Shown here piece after piece: positions 23,143 through 31,714 of a DNA stretch of 64,000 bases. Position numbers and translations under genes: made by a program. The notes under the pieces are model-generated. The model was not told the origin of the DNA and did not search any database. It saw nothing but the letters and a program-made list of their open reading frames with translations. Source of the stretch: an uncultured Eubacterium sp. (GTDB taxonomy: Bacteria; Bacillota; Clostridia; Oscillospirales; Acutalibacteraceae); NCBI GenBank assembly GCA_934561395.1, contig CAKTGF010000003.1, forward strand, positions 124,001 to 188,000. Reading direction: 5' to 3'. The first letter of the stretch is position 1, and each line of letters opens with the position of its first letter.

Positions 23143-23753
23143 AATTGCATATAAGGGTTATTCTGTCTTTCAAAATCCAAGGTTGAGCATTGGTTATGAC
23201 CTGGGTAAATTTTCAAATTACCCTTAAGCCCTGCTATTTTGCGAAGTGAATCCTTCATTTCAACAACCGAGCCCCCGGGAAAATCGGTTCTGCCGCAAGA
23301 CAGATTAAAAAGAGTATCCCCTGTAAAAAGGCAATCCTCAACCAAAAAGCAAACGGAGCCCTCGGTATGACCGGGGGTGGAGATAACCTTAATTTTTAAA
23401 TCGCCCAGCTCAATTTCGTCGCCATCGGAAATTAAAATATCCGGGGCAACATTATTTTGTGGTGCGCCGCAGAAAACCGCAAGAGAAAGCTTTGCGGAAT
23501 TAAGCATTGGGGCGTCCTTTTTAGAAATTACAACCTTTGCGCCGTAATTTTCCTTAACAGCCCTTGTGCCGCCGATATGGTCAAAGTGGCCGTGGGTTAA
23601 AAGCACATATTCAAGGTCGGTATCCCCTATCAGTTCACGCATTTTATCGTCATAAGTATTGCAATCCACCAACGCAGAGCGGTTTGTTTTTTCGTCAACA
23701 ATCAAATAGCTGTTTTCCCCCATTAATTCAAAGGAGGCACCTTTTACAAGCAT
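23139..23753 (-). CDS. MBL-fold metallohydrolase (glyoxalase II-like)
   Basis: 204 residues with the metallo-beta-lactamase metal motif HGHFDHIGG, then TPGHTEGSVCF, FTGDTLF and YPGHNQCS, all the expected zinc or iron ligands. It is an hydroxyacylglutathione-hydrolase-like hydrolase of unknown substrate. It lies between dtd and hemZ with 1- and 4-base overlaps. This rel-dtd-MBL-hemZ order is common in Clostridia, so it is a fixed operon member. Confidence 0.85.
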   Translation of the reverse strand: MLVKGASFELMGENSYLIVDEKTNRSALVDCNTYDDKMRELIGDTDLEYVLLTHGHFDHIGGTRAVKENYGAKVVISKKDAPMLNSAKLSLAVFCGAPQNNVAPDILISDGDEIELGDLKIKVISTPGHTEGSVCFLVEDCLFTGDTLFNLSCGRTDFPGGSVVEMKDSLRKIAGLKGNLKIYPGHNQCSTLDFERQNNPYMQL

Positions 23754-24205
23754 TATTTAAGCTCCTTACTGTCAAGAATTATTGTTACAGGGCCGTCGTT
23801 CACAAGTTCCACCTGCATATCTGCGCCGAATTCGCCTGTTTCAACGGATTTAACTCCTGAATTTTTCAGCTGCTCAACGAAATATTCGTAAAGGCTGTTT
23901 GCCTCATCAGGGGGGGCAGATGCGGTAAATGACGGCCGCCTGCCGTGGGAGCAATCGGCACACAGTGTAAACTGTGAAACCACAAGGATTTCGCCGCCTA
24001 CATCCAGGCAGGACAAATTCATTTTACCGTTTTCATCCTCAAAAATGCGAAGATATGGGATTTTTTTAATCATCTTGTCGGCGTCTGCCTGAGTATCGCC
24101 CTGAAAAACGCCGAGAAGTATCATAAAACCCTTTTCACAGCTGCCGACAACCCGGCCGTCTATTTTTACATTTGAATATTTAACTCTTTGAATAACTGCT
24201 TTCAT
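23753..24205 (-). CDS. dtd: D-aminoacyl-tRNA deacylase
   Basis: 150 residues, the standard length. It carries the family's two cross-subunit motifs, SQFTL and, near the C-terminus, NDGPVTI (usually NxGPVT), with MKAVIQRVKYSNVKIDG at the start. It hydrolyses D-amino acids from mischarged tRNA, and glycine from tRNA-Ala, as a homodimer. It lies 12 bases after rel and shares one base with the MBL gene. Confidence 0.96.
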   Translation of the reverse strand: MKAVIQRVKYSNVKIDGRVVGSCEKGFMILLGVFQGDTQADADKMIKKIPYLRIFEDENGKMNLSCLDVGGEILVVSQFTLCADCSHGRRPSFTASAPPDEANSLYEYFVEQLKNSGVKSVETGEFGADMQVELVNDGPVTIILDSKELK

Positions 24206-24217
24206 ATTTATTTTAAC

Positions 24218-26428
24218 CTATAAATCCGAGCGTTCAATAAGATAAACACCCTGTATTCTGTTTAATATTTTAATTATTGCCTCAAGGTGCTCCTTGCCGT
24301 TAACGGAAATAGTCATTGTGGTAAGGCAATTTCCGTCATTAATGGGGCGAGCGTTGATTGAGTGCATTTTTATGTGTGCGCTTGCCATTGAGGTGGTAAT
24401 ATCAAGCACAAGGCCGTCACGGTCAATAGCATAAACATTAAGGGTTGAGCGAGCGTCAACCTTGATTGAGCCATCCCACTTAGCGTTAACCCAACGCTCG
24501 GGCTCCGGGGAATTTGCAATATCAACAGGCACATTTTTGCAATTTCTTCTGTGCACCGTTAAGCCGTGACCCCTTGTAATAAAGCCGATAATGGGCTCGC
24601 CGGGTAAGGGGTTGCAGCATCTTGCCATATTAATAAGGCAATTGTCAATTCCCTCAACAATAACGCCGCCGGAGGATTTTGTTTCACGGTTAACCTGCTT
24701 AATTTTGTTAGCGGCAGGAGCTGTGGGTGCAGGCTCCTCCTTAACACGCCAATTTCTGTTATATTCATCCTTAATACCGGGCATAAGCCTGCTGATTTGA
24801 ACGCCGCCGTAGCCGATTGCTGCGTAAAAATCGTCTGCGTTTGAAAAATGCTGCCTTTCGGCAATTTTCAACACAAATTCGTTGAACTTATCCCCCTCAA
24901 ATCTAAGGTAATTACGCTTAAATTCGTGTTCAAGGTCTGCCTTGCCCTGAACAATGTTTTCATCACGGCGCTCCTTTTTAAACCAGGAGCGGATTTTTGC
25001 ACGAGCCTCGCCTGTTTTAACAATTTTAAGCCAATCTCTTGACGGACCCTTGCCCTGTGCGTTTGAGGTTAAAACCTCGCAGATTTGGCCAGTTTTAACC
25101 ACAGTGTCAAGGGGCACTATTCTGCCGTCAAGCTTTGCGCCCACCATTTTGTTGCCCACCGCCGAGTGAATGGCATAGGCAAAATCGATAACCGTTGAGC
25201 CCTTTGGCAGCGATTTTACATCGCCCTTGGGTGTGAAAACATAAATTTCGTCAATTGACAAATCGCCCTTAATGGAGGAAACCATATCCTCTGCATTGTC
25301 TGCGCTTTCGCCGCTTTCAAGCACCTGATGTATCCATTCAAGGGAGGTGTCAAAATTATCCTTACCGCCCTTGCCCAGCTTATATTTCCAGTGGGCTGCA
25401 ATACCGAACTCCGCAGTGTGGTGCATATCCCAAGTGCGAATTTGAATTTCAAAGGGCACGCCGTGGGATATTACCGTTGTGTGAAGTGACTGATACATAT
25501 TGGGCTTAGGGGTTGAAATATAATCCTTAAACCTGCCGGGTAGTGGTGTAAACATATCGTGCACAATTCCCAAGGCGTTGTAGCAGTCAATCATAGAATT
25601 AACAATAATTCTTACTGCGTAAATATCATAAATTTCCTCAAAGTTTTTACCCTTAATATACACCTTTCTGAATATGCCGTGAACGGATTTTACCCTGCTT
25701 GTGATTTGGCAGTTTTCCATAATGGGTGTGATTTTATCGCTTATTTGCTTGGTAATTTCGTTAAGGAAATGCTCCCCCTCCTCTTTTTTCATAGAAAGGT
25801 TGTTTTCAATTTCCTTGTAAGCAATGGGGTCAAGGTAGCGGATTGCCAAATCCTCCAGCTCCTCCTTAAAAGCACGGATACCTAAACGGTGTGCAATAGG
25901 AGCGTAAATTTCAAGGGTTTCAAGTGATTTTTCCCTTTGCTTATAGGGTGGCATGTGCTCAAGGGTACGCATATTGTGAAGGCGGTCTGAAAGCTTAATA
26001 ATAATAACCCTTACATCCTGGTTCATTGCAATGAACATTTTACGAATGTTCTCGGCCTGAACCTCCTCACGGGTGGAAAGGGGAATTTGACCCAGCTTTG
26101 TTACACCGTCAACAAGCAGTGCAACATCGTCGCCGAATTCCTTTCTGATATAATCAAGGTCATACTCCGTATCCTCAACTACATCATGTAAAAGCGCACC
26201 TATGATGCACTCGTTATCCATGCCGATTCCAAACAGGATTTTTGCCACGGCAACAGGGTGCATAATATATGGCTCGCCCGAGCGCCTGCGCTGATTTTTG
26301 TGGGCCTCACGGGCTAATTTATACGCCTTTTCAATTTTGTCGCTATCATACTGGGGATTATTTTTTATTTCTTCAAAAAATTCGTAGAAATGGTCGTTAT
26401 AATCCTCCGGTTTGATTTCTTCAATCAT
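24218..26428 (-). CDS. relA: Bifunctional (p)ppGpp synthetase/hydrolase Rel
   Basis: 736 residues. Domains in order: the HD hydrolase (HPVAVAKILFG ... GALLHDVVEDTEYD), the synthetase (KSVHGIFRKV ... EIYDIYAVRI ... RFKDYISTPKPNMYQSLHT), TGS (IYVFTPKGDVKSLPKGST), a zinc-finger/helical region with CxxCC-like cysteines (ARCCNPLPGEPIIGF), and a C-terminal ACT domain. The HD residues are intact, so both hydrolysis and synthesis are expected. It overlaps recJ by one base (TAATG). Confidence 0.96.
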   Translation of the reverse strand: MIEEIKPEDYNDHFYEFFEEIKNNPQYDSDKIEKAYKLAREAHKNQRRRSGEPYIMHPVAVAKILFGIGMDNECIIGALLHDVVEDTEYDLDYIRKEFGDDVALLVDGVTKLGQIPLSTREEVQAENIRKMFIAMNQDVRVIIIKLSDRLHNMRTLEHMPPYKQREKSLETLEIYAPIAHRLGIRAFKEELEDLAIRYLDPIAYKEIENNLSMKKEEGEHFLNEITKQISDKITPIMENCQITSRVKSVHGIFRKVYIKGKNFEEIYDIYAVRIIVNSMIDCYNALGIVHDMFTPLPGRFKDYISTPKPNMYQSLHTTVISHGVPFEIQIRTWDMHHTAEFGIAAHWKYKLGKGGKDNFDTSLEWIHQVLESGESADNAEDMVSSIKGDLSIDEIYVFTPKGDVKSLPKGSTVIDFAYAIHSAVGNKMVGAKLDGRIVPLDTVVKTGQICEVLTSNAQGKGPSRDWLKIVKTGEARAKIRSWFKKERRDENIVQGKADLEHEFKRNYLRFEGDKFNEFVLKIAERQHFSNADDFYAAIGYGGVQISRLMPGIKDEYNRNWRVKEEPAPTAPAANKIKQVNRETKSSGGVIVEGIDNCLINMARCCNPLPGEPIIGFITRGHGLTVHRRNCKNVPVDIANSPEPERWVNAKWDGSIKVDARSTLNVYAIDRDGLVLDITTSMASAHIKMHSINARPINDGNCLTTMTISVNGKEHLEAIIKILNRIQGVYLIERSDL

Positions 26429-28446
26429 TACAAAATTCGCTCCTTTAAAGAACTTAAAATTTTGGTTTGCTCCAGGTCAACCTTGCCGCTGACAGGGTTA
26501 ACCTCAATTTCGGAGCCGTATTTTATTAAGCCGGCCTGTGAAAACGCCTTTAAGGCAAAGGCAAGCTGAGCGTAGGTTACTTTATCCTGCAATCTGAAAT
26601 AAAGGTTATCAATGCCGTAGTTATAGCCGCCGTTTCTCTTTAAGAAGCTGTAAACTGCGGCGCAGGCGGCTCTGTCGGGATATAAACCGTCGCTTACCTC
26701 GCCGGTAAGCTTAAATCTTTCGTAGCTGTTTTTTTGTGAAAAATACAAATCGTCATCGGCACTTGAAAACTTAACATCAACCGCCTGAACGGATAAATAC
26801 ATTTTGCCGTTATACAGATTTTTGGAAATCTTAACCGCAAGGTTAATTACATCACCGACTGAAAAAGGAAAGCTGTCAAGCTCTTCTCCGAACTTAACCA
26901 CACGGATTTTTTTGCCCTTTTTTTCAAGTTCCATTCTTATATGCCTGCCCTCGCCCATAGGGACAACGGAAAGCAGGGTCATATTGTAAATGCCGAACAC
27001 TGCAGAAGGATTACCTGCGCCGTAGGGTTCTAACATTGAAAGGCTGTCAACCAAATCAAGGCTCAAATAAAAGGGCGAAAGCTTGCAATCAATAACAAGC
27101 TGCTGCGCCGGCATTTGTGGGTATTTATTAAGGGCAAAGCAGTTAATATTTTTTCTGAAGGTGTCAATTTTATCCGCAGACAGGGTAATTCCCGCTGCCA
27201 GTGGATGACCGCCGAACTGCGTTAAATCGTCGCCGCAGGAGGAAATGGCCTCAAAAATATTAAAGCCCTCTATCGACCTTGCGGAGCCTTTGGCAACACC
27301 ATCACTGTCTATACCTATTATAACGGTTGGCTTGCCGTATTTTTCAAGCACATGGCTTGCCACAATGCCGATAACGCCGTGGTGGTAGCCCTCCCCTGCT
27401 ATAACAATAACTCTGCCTGAAACAAGCTTTGGGTTTTCGCTTATTTTATTTTCAACATCGTCAAGAATCTTTTTTTCCGTTTCCTGACGATAGGAATTTT
27501 CCAAATTAAGCTGTTCGCATTTAAAGGAGCAGTCCTCCTCATTCTCACAAATTAAAAATTCGACAGCACGGCTTGCGTCGCCCATTCTGCCCATAGCGTT
27601 AATCCTTGGGCAAATGCGAAAGGCAACATCCGTTGAGGTGTATTCCTTTTCCTTGTTCGTTTCAATATACGCCTTAATTGAGGTGCGTGGGCTGTGGTTT
27701 ATTTTATTAAGCCCTGCACGCACCAGCGCTCTGTTTTCGTTAACAAGGGGCATAACATCGGCAATGGTGCCGATTGCAACAAGGTCCGAATACCTGTCAA
27801 TCAGTTCCTCAACGCTGCCGTCATACATGGCGCAGGCAAGCTTAAAGGCAACAGCCACACCGCAAAAATCACGAAATTCCAAGTTGTTTTCAGGCCTGTG
27901 AGGGTTAACAATAGCCTCTGCTCTGGGTAAGGTGTCAACAAGCTGGTGGTGGTCGGTAATAACAAGCTGCATTCCCTTTTCATAAATATGTTCAGCCTCG
28001 CTTATGGCGGAAATGCCGTTATCCACAGTAACAATCAGCCCTACGCCCATTTGAGCGATTTTATCAATTGCCCCATCATTTAAGCCGTAGCCCTCTGTTT
28101 CACGGTTGGGTATATAATAGCAAACATCCGCACCCTCGCTTTTCAAAAAAGTATAAAGCAGTGCGGTTGAAGTTACGCCGTCGCAATCGTAATCGCCGTA
28201 AATACAAATTTTGTCGCCGTTGTCAATGGCGTCGCCTATAACAAATGACGCCTCCTCCATATCAACAAAATCAAAGGGAGAGCCCAGCATATAGCTGTCT
28301 GATAAAAAATCGGCAACCAAAGCGTCATCGTCAATTCCCCTTGACACAAGCAAAAACGCAATAAACGGGTCAATATTAAATTTTTCGCTAAGTGCCGACG
28401 CTGTTTCCTTATTAGCATCACGCACTACCCATTTTTTATACGACAT
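26428..28446 (-). CDS. recJ: Single-stranded-DNA exonuclease RecJ
   Basis: 672 residues with the DHH-family motifs: YGDYDCDGVTSTALL, TDHHQ with the invariant DHH, NPHRP, GRMGDASRA and the DHHA1 motif GGHPLAAG. It degrades single-stranded DNA 5' to 3' in repair and recombination. The C-terminal extension of about 170 residues is like that of long Firmicute RecJ proteins. It is joined by TAATG overlaps to hisE upstream and rel downstream, so repair and stringent-response genes are carried on the his transcript. Confidence 0.95.
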   Translation of the reverse strand: MSYKKWVVRDANKETASALSEKFNIDPFIAFLLVSRGIDDDALVADFLSDSYMLGSPFDFVDMEEASFVIGDAIDNGDKICIYGDYDCDGVTSTALLYTFLKSEGADVCYYIPNRETEGYGLNDGAIDKIAQMGVGLIVTVDNGISAISEAEHIYEKGMQLVITDHHQLVDTLPRAEAIVNPHRPENNLEFRDFCGVAVAFKLACAMYDGSVEELIDRYSDLVAIGTIADVMPLVNENRALVRAGLNKINHSPRTSIKAYIETNKEKEYTSTDVAFRICPRINAMGRMGDASRAVEFLICENEEDCSFKCEQLNLENSYRQETEKKILDDVENKISENPKLVSGRVIVIAGEGYHHGVIGIVASHVLEKYGKPTVIIGIDSDGVAKGSARSIEGFNIFEAISSCGDDLTQFGGHPLAAGITLSADKIDTFRKNINCFALNKYPQMPAQQLVIDCKLSPFYLSLDLVDSLSMLEPYGAGNPSAVFGIYNMTLLSVVPMGEGRHIRMELEKKGKKIRVVKFGEELDSFPFSVGDVINLAVKISKNLYNGKMYLSVQAVDVKFSSADDDLYFSQKNSYERFKLTGEVSDGLYPDRAACAAVYSFLKRNGGYNYGIDNLYFRLQDKVTYAQLAFALKAFSQAGLIKYGSEIEVNPVSGKVDLEQTKILSSLKERIL

Positions 28447-28769
28447 TATGAATTTTTATCTACCTTATGAAAATTTTTTAAATTGCCTGCCTTTTCGGCA
28501 CGCTTTTGAAGCACCGCCTCAACATCCTCAATTGTTATGCCTTGGTCAACCATCATAACAAGAGTGTGGTATAAAAGGTCGCAAATTTCGCCCACGGTTT
28601 CATCCTTAACGCCGTTTTTTGCGGCAATAACCATTTCGGTTGACTCCTCGCCGACCTTTTTTAATATTTTATCAATTCCCTGCTCAAAAAGGTAGCAGGT
28701 GTATGAGCCCTCCTCCTTAGCATCTCTGCGTGCAAGGATGGTTTCATAATCGTTTCTGATATAATCCAT
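28446..28769 (-). CDS. hisE: Phosphoribosyl-ATP diphosphatase
   Basis: 107 residues of the MazG-like HisE family, with the metal-binding KVGEESTEMVIAAK and GEICDLLYHTLVMM blocks. It hydrolyses PR-ATP to PR-AMP, step 2 of histidine synthesis. It is a separate gene here, not fused to hisI as in many bacteria, and lies 2 bases after hisI. Confidence 0.95.
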   Translation of the reverse strand: MDYIRNDYETILARRDAKEEGSYTCYLFEQGIDKILKKVGEESTEMVIAAKNGVKDETVGEICDLLYHTLVMMVDQGITIEDVEAVLQKRAEKAGNLKNFHKVDKNS

Positions 28770-28771
28770 AA

Positions 28772-29104
28772 TTAATCCTCTTTTACAAAATCAATATTAT
28801 TGAAAAAACATGAGTGATTGCCTGTGTGGCAGGCAGCACCTGTTTGAATTACCTTAATAAGAAGGGTATCGTCATCGCAGTCGCCCTTAATGTCAACTAT
28901 TTTCTGCAAATGGCCCGATGTGGCGCCCTTGTTCCAAAGTTCCTGCCTTGAGCGTGACCAAAACCAGGTGTAGCCCGTTTCAAGAGTTTTTTTCATTGAC
29001 TCCCTGTTCATATAGGCAAGCATAAGCACCTCGCCTGTGGAGTCCTCTTGTATAATTGCAGGGATTAAATCGCTTTTTACAAAATATTTATCCAAATTAA
29101 CCAT
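28772..29104 (-). CDS. hisI: Phosphoribosyl-AMP cyclohydrolase
   Basis: 110 residues with the signature blocks MLAYMNRESMKKTLETG, WSRSRQELWNKGATSGH and the zinc-binding CDDDTLLIKV ... GAACHTGNHSCF. It opens the PR-AMP ring, step 3. I chose the ATG giving MVNLDKYF. It overlaps the last 8 bases of hisA, so translation is coupled. Confidence 0.95.
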   Translation of the reverse strand: MVNLDKYFVKSDLIPAIIQEDSTGEVLMLAYMNRESMKKTLETGYTWFWSRSRQELWNKGATSGHLQKIVDIKGDCDDDTLLIKVIQTGAACHTGNHSCFFNNIDFVKED

Positions 29105-29813
29105 TGCACACCTCAACTGCCTCTTTTAAATTAAGAGTGCCCTTATATAATGATTTTCCGCAAATAGCGCCATACAGGCCGTTATCACGCAACGTAATAA
29201 TATCCTTAATATCAGTAACTCCGCCTGATGCGGTAATGTTGCAGGATACGGCATTGTTAAGCTCAACCAGCTGCTCAACATTAGGGCCTGCCAATGTGCC
29301 GTCCTTTGAAATATCGGTATAAATAATAGTTTTAACGCCCATTTGCTCCATTTGCTTTGCAAGGTCAACAAAATATGTATCGCTGCTTTCGGTCCAGCCT
29401 TCTGTGGCAACAAGGCCGTGCTTTGCGTCAATGCCAACAGCGATTAAATCGCCGAATTCACGAACAGCCTCACTTACAAGACCGGGATTTTTTAATGCAA
29501 CTGAGCCTAAAATCACACGGCTTATATCATTTTGTGCATAAAAATCAATATCCTGCATGGTTCTTATGCCGCCGCCTATTTCAACCTTTAGAGGCGTTTG
29601 GCGGGCAACGGAAATAAAGGTGTCGCCGTTAATGATTTTCTTTTGCAGTGAGCCGTCAAGGTCAACCATGTGCACCCATTCAGCCCCTGCCGATGCAAAG
29701 CCAGCTGCGGTTTCAAGAGCGTCATCCGCAACCTGCTCGGCAGTTGCAAAATCCCCCTTAAAAAGCCTTACAGGCTTGCCCTTTATTATATCAATTGCCG
29801 GAAAAATCAGCAT
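29097..29813 (-). CDS. hisA: ProFAR isomerase HisA
   Basis: 238 residues of the TIM-barrel family: FPAIDIIKGKPVRLFKGDF at the N-terminus with the catalytic Asp, VEIGGGIRTMQDI, and YTDISKDGTLAGPN with the second catalytic Asp. It isomerises ProFAR to PRFAR. The start chosen (MLIFPAID) has AAAGGAG upstream and lies 1 base after the hisB stop. hisF, which normally follows hisA, is absent here. Confidence 0.96.
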   Translation of the reverse strand: MLIFPAIDIIKGKPVRLFKGDFATAEQVADDALETAAGFASAGAEWVHMVDLDGSLQKKIINGDTFISVARQTPLKVEIGGGIRTMQDIDFYAQNDISRVILGSVALKNPGLVSEAVREFGDLIAVGIDAKHGLVATEGWTESSDTYFVDLAKQMEQMGVKTIIYTDISKDGTLAGPNVEQLVELNNAVSCNITASGGVTDIKDIITLRDNGLYGAICGKSLYKGTLNLKEAVEVCNG

Positions 29814-29814
29814 A

Positions 29815-30393
29815 TTAAAGTACTCCTTTGGTAGATAATACTGCGCCGTCGGCATTTTTCTTTACCGCCTGCTTAAGTGCATGAGCCGCAGCCTTGAAAA
29901 TCGCCTCAATTTCGTGGTGGGCATTTGCGCCGTAAGGAACGATAATGTGCAGAGTAATGCCTGCATTCATTGCAAAGGCACGCCAAAATTCCTCAGTGCA
30001 GCAATTTTCGTAATCGCCGCATTTTTCCTGCTCAAATTCAGCCTTAAACACAAGAAACGGCCTGTTTGAAATGTCAAGTGAAACCTGAGCAAGGCTTTCA
30101 TCCATGGGAATGAAAAATGTGCCGTAGCGTTCAATGCCGCTCATATCCCCAAGGGCCTGCTTAAACGCCAAGCCAAGGGCAATGCCGGCGTCCTCAACGG
30201 TGTGGTGGGTGTCAACCTCCAAATCGCCGTTAACCTTAACTTTAAGCCCAAAGCCGCCGTGAACGCCAAAGGCTGTGAGCATATGGTCAAAAAAGCCGAT
30301 GCCTGTTGACACCTCAACCTCGCCGCCGTCAAGGTTTAATTCTATTTTAATTTGTGTTTCCTTTGTATTTCTTTCAACAACAGCAGTTCTCAT
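29815..30393 (-). CDS. hisB: Imidazoleglycerol-phosphate dehydratase
   Basis: 192 residues, a monofunctional HisB. It has the duplicated metal-binding motifs DTHHTVEDAGIALG and AHHEIEAIFKAAAHALK, plus GFFDHMLTAFGVHGG. It removes water from imidazoleglycerol phosphate. It lies between hisD and hisA; hisH, usually here, is missing. Confidence 0.97.
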   Translation of the reverse strand: MRTAVVERNTKETQIKIELNLDGGEVEVSTGIGFFDHMLTAFGVHGGFGLKVKVNGDLEVDTHHTVEDAGIALGLAFKQALGDMSGIERYGTFFIPMDESLAQVSLDISNRPFLVFKAEFEQEKCGDYENCCTEEFWRAFAMNAGITLHIIVPYGANAHHEIEAIFKAAAHALKQAVKKNADGAVLSTKGVL

Positions 30394-30419
30394 ATTGAAA
30401 AAGCCTTTCTATATTTTAA

Positions 30420-31703
30420 TTATTCAAATCTTACCTTAATTGAATTTGCGTGAGCGGTTAAGCCCTCTGTGTCGGCAAGCTTGATAATATCGTCCTTAGC
30501 GTTAAGTAGCTCCTGTGCGGTGTAATAAATGAACGAAGATTTTTTAATAAAGCTGTCAACGCTAAGCGGGGAGAAAAAGCGAGCCGTGCCCGAGGTGGGT
30601 AAAACATGGTTGGGGCCTGCGTAATAATCGCCCAAGGGTTCAGGTGACCAATTGCCAAGGAATACCGAGCCTGCGTTATCCACCTTACCGATATACTTAA
30701 GTGGCTCTGCAACACAAAGCTCCAGGTGCTCAGGTGCCAGTTCGTTGGCAAATTTAATTGCCTGCTCCAAATTTTCACAAACGATAATCTCGCCGAAATT
30801 CTCTAAGGATTCCTCAATTATAACCTGTCTTTCAAGGGTTTTGATTTGCTTGTCAATCTCATGAAGGGTTGCACGGGCAATATCCGACGAGGTGGTAAGC
30901 AAAATTGCCGAGGCAAGCTTGTCATGCTCAGCCTGCGACATAAGGTCCGCTGCCAAAAACGCAGGGTTTGCGGTTTGGTCTGCAACAATAAGAATTTCTG
31001 AAGGGCCTGCAACCATATCAATATCAACAACGCCATACAAAAGCTTTTTGGCGGTGGCAACAAAAATATTGCCCGGGCCCACAATTTTATCAACCTTAGG
31101 TATTTTTTCAGTGCCGTAGGCAAGGGCTGCAACAGCCTGTGCGCCGCCCACTAAAAACACCCTGTCAACACCTGCAACTGCCGCAGCAGCCATAATGTTA
31201 GGGTTTGGGTTACCGTCCTTACCGGGAGGGGTAACCATTATAATTTCCTTTACGCCTGCAATTTTTGCAGGGATAGCGTTCATCAAAACAGATGAGGGAT
31301 AAGCGGCGGTGCCGCCGGGAACATAAATACCCACCCTGTGCAGGCCACGGATTCTTTGACCCATAACTACACCGTTATCCTGAGTTGTGAGCCAGGACTG
31401 CTGCGCCTGACGAATGTGGAAATTATAAATATTTTCCTTTGCGTTTATGATTGCCTTTTTAAAATCATCGTCAACCCGGTTAAGATAATCCTGCAGCTCG
31501 TCCTTTTCTATAACTGTTTTTTTGGGAACGCCGCCGTCAAAGCGAACAGTGTATTCTCTTACTGCCTCGTCGCCGTTTGCCTTAACCTCGTTAATAATGG
31601 TGGTTACTATATCAATAATTTTTTGGTCGGTTTCGCCGCTGCGCTTTTTTAGGTTATCTATTAAAGCGTATTCAACCTTTCCATTTGCCTTTGTAATTTT
31701 CAT
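30420..31703 (-). CDS. hisD: Histidinol dehydrogenase
   Basis: About 427 residues with the family signature IPKVDKIVGPGNIFVATAKK, the zinc ligands in the DLMSQAEHD and GSVFLGNWSPEPLGDYYAGPNH regions, and a C-terminal LTAHANSIKVR. It oxidises histidinol to histidine in two NAD-dependent steps. The ATG at 31703 has a GGAGG site at the best spacing (GTG at 31706 is the alternative). It follows hisZG by 11 bases. Confidence 0.97.
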   Translation of the reverse strand: MKITKANGKVEYALIDNLKKRSGETDQKIIDIVTTIINEVKANGDEAVREYTVRFDGGVPKKTVIEKDELQDYLNRVDDDFKKAIINAKENIYNFHIRQAQQSWLTTQDNGVVMGQRIRGLHRVGIYVPGGTAAYPSSVLMNAIPAKIAGVKEIIMVTPPGKDGNPNPNIMAAAAVAGVDRVFLVGGAQAVAALAYGTEKIPKVDKIVGPGNIFVATAKKLLYGVVDIDMVAGPSEILIVADQTANPAFLAADLMSQAEHDKLASAILLTTSSDIARATLHEIDKQIKTLERQVIIEESLENFGEIIVCENLEQAIKFANELAPEHLELCVAEPLKYIGKVDNAGSVFLGNWSPEPLGDYYAGPNHVLPTSGTARFFSPLSVDSFIKKSSFIYYTAQELLNAKDDIIKLADTEGLTAHANSIKVRFE

Positions 31704-31714
31704 CACTTTGCCTC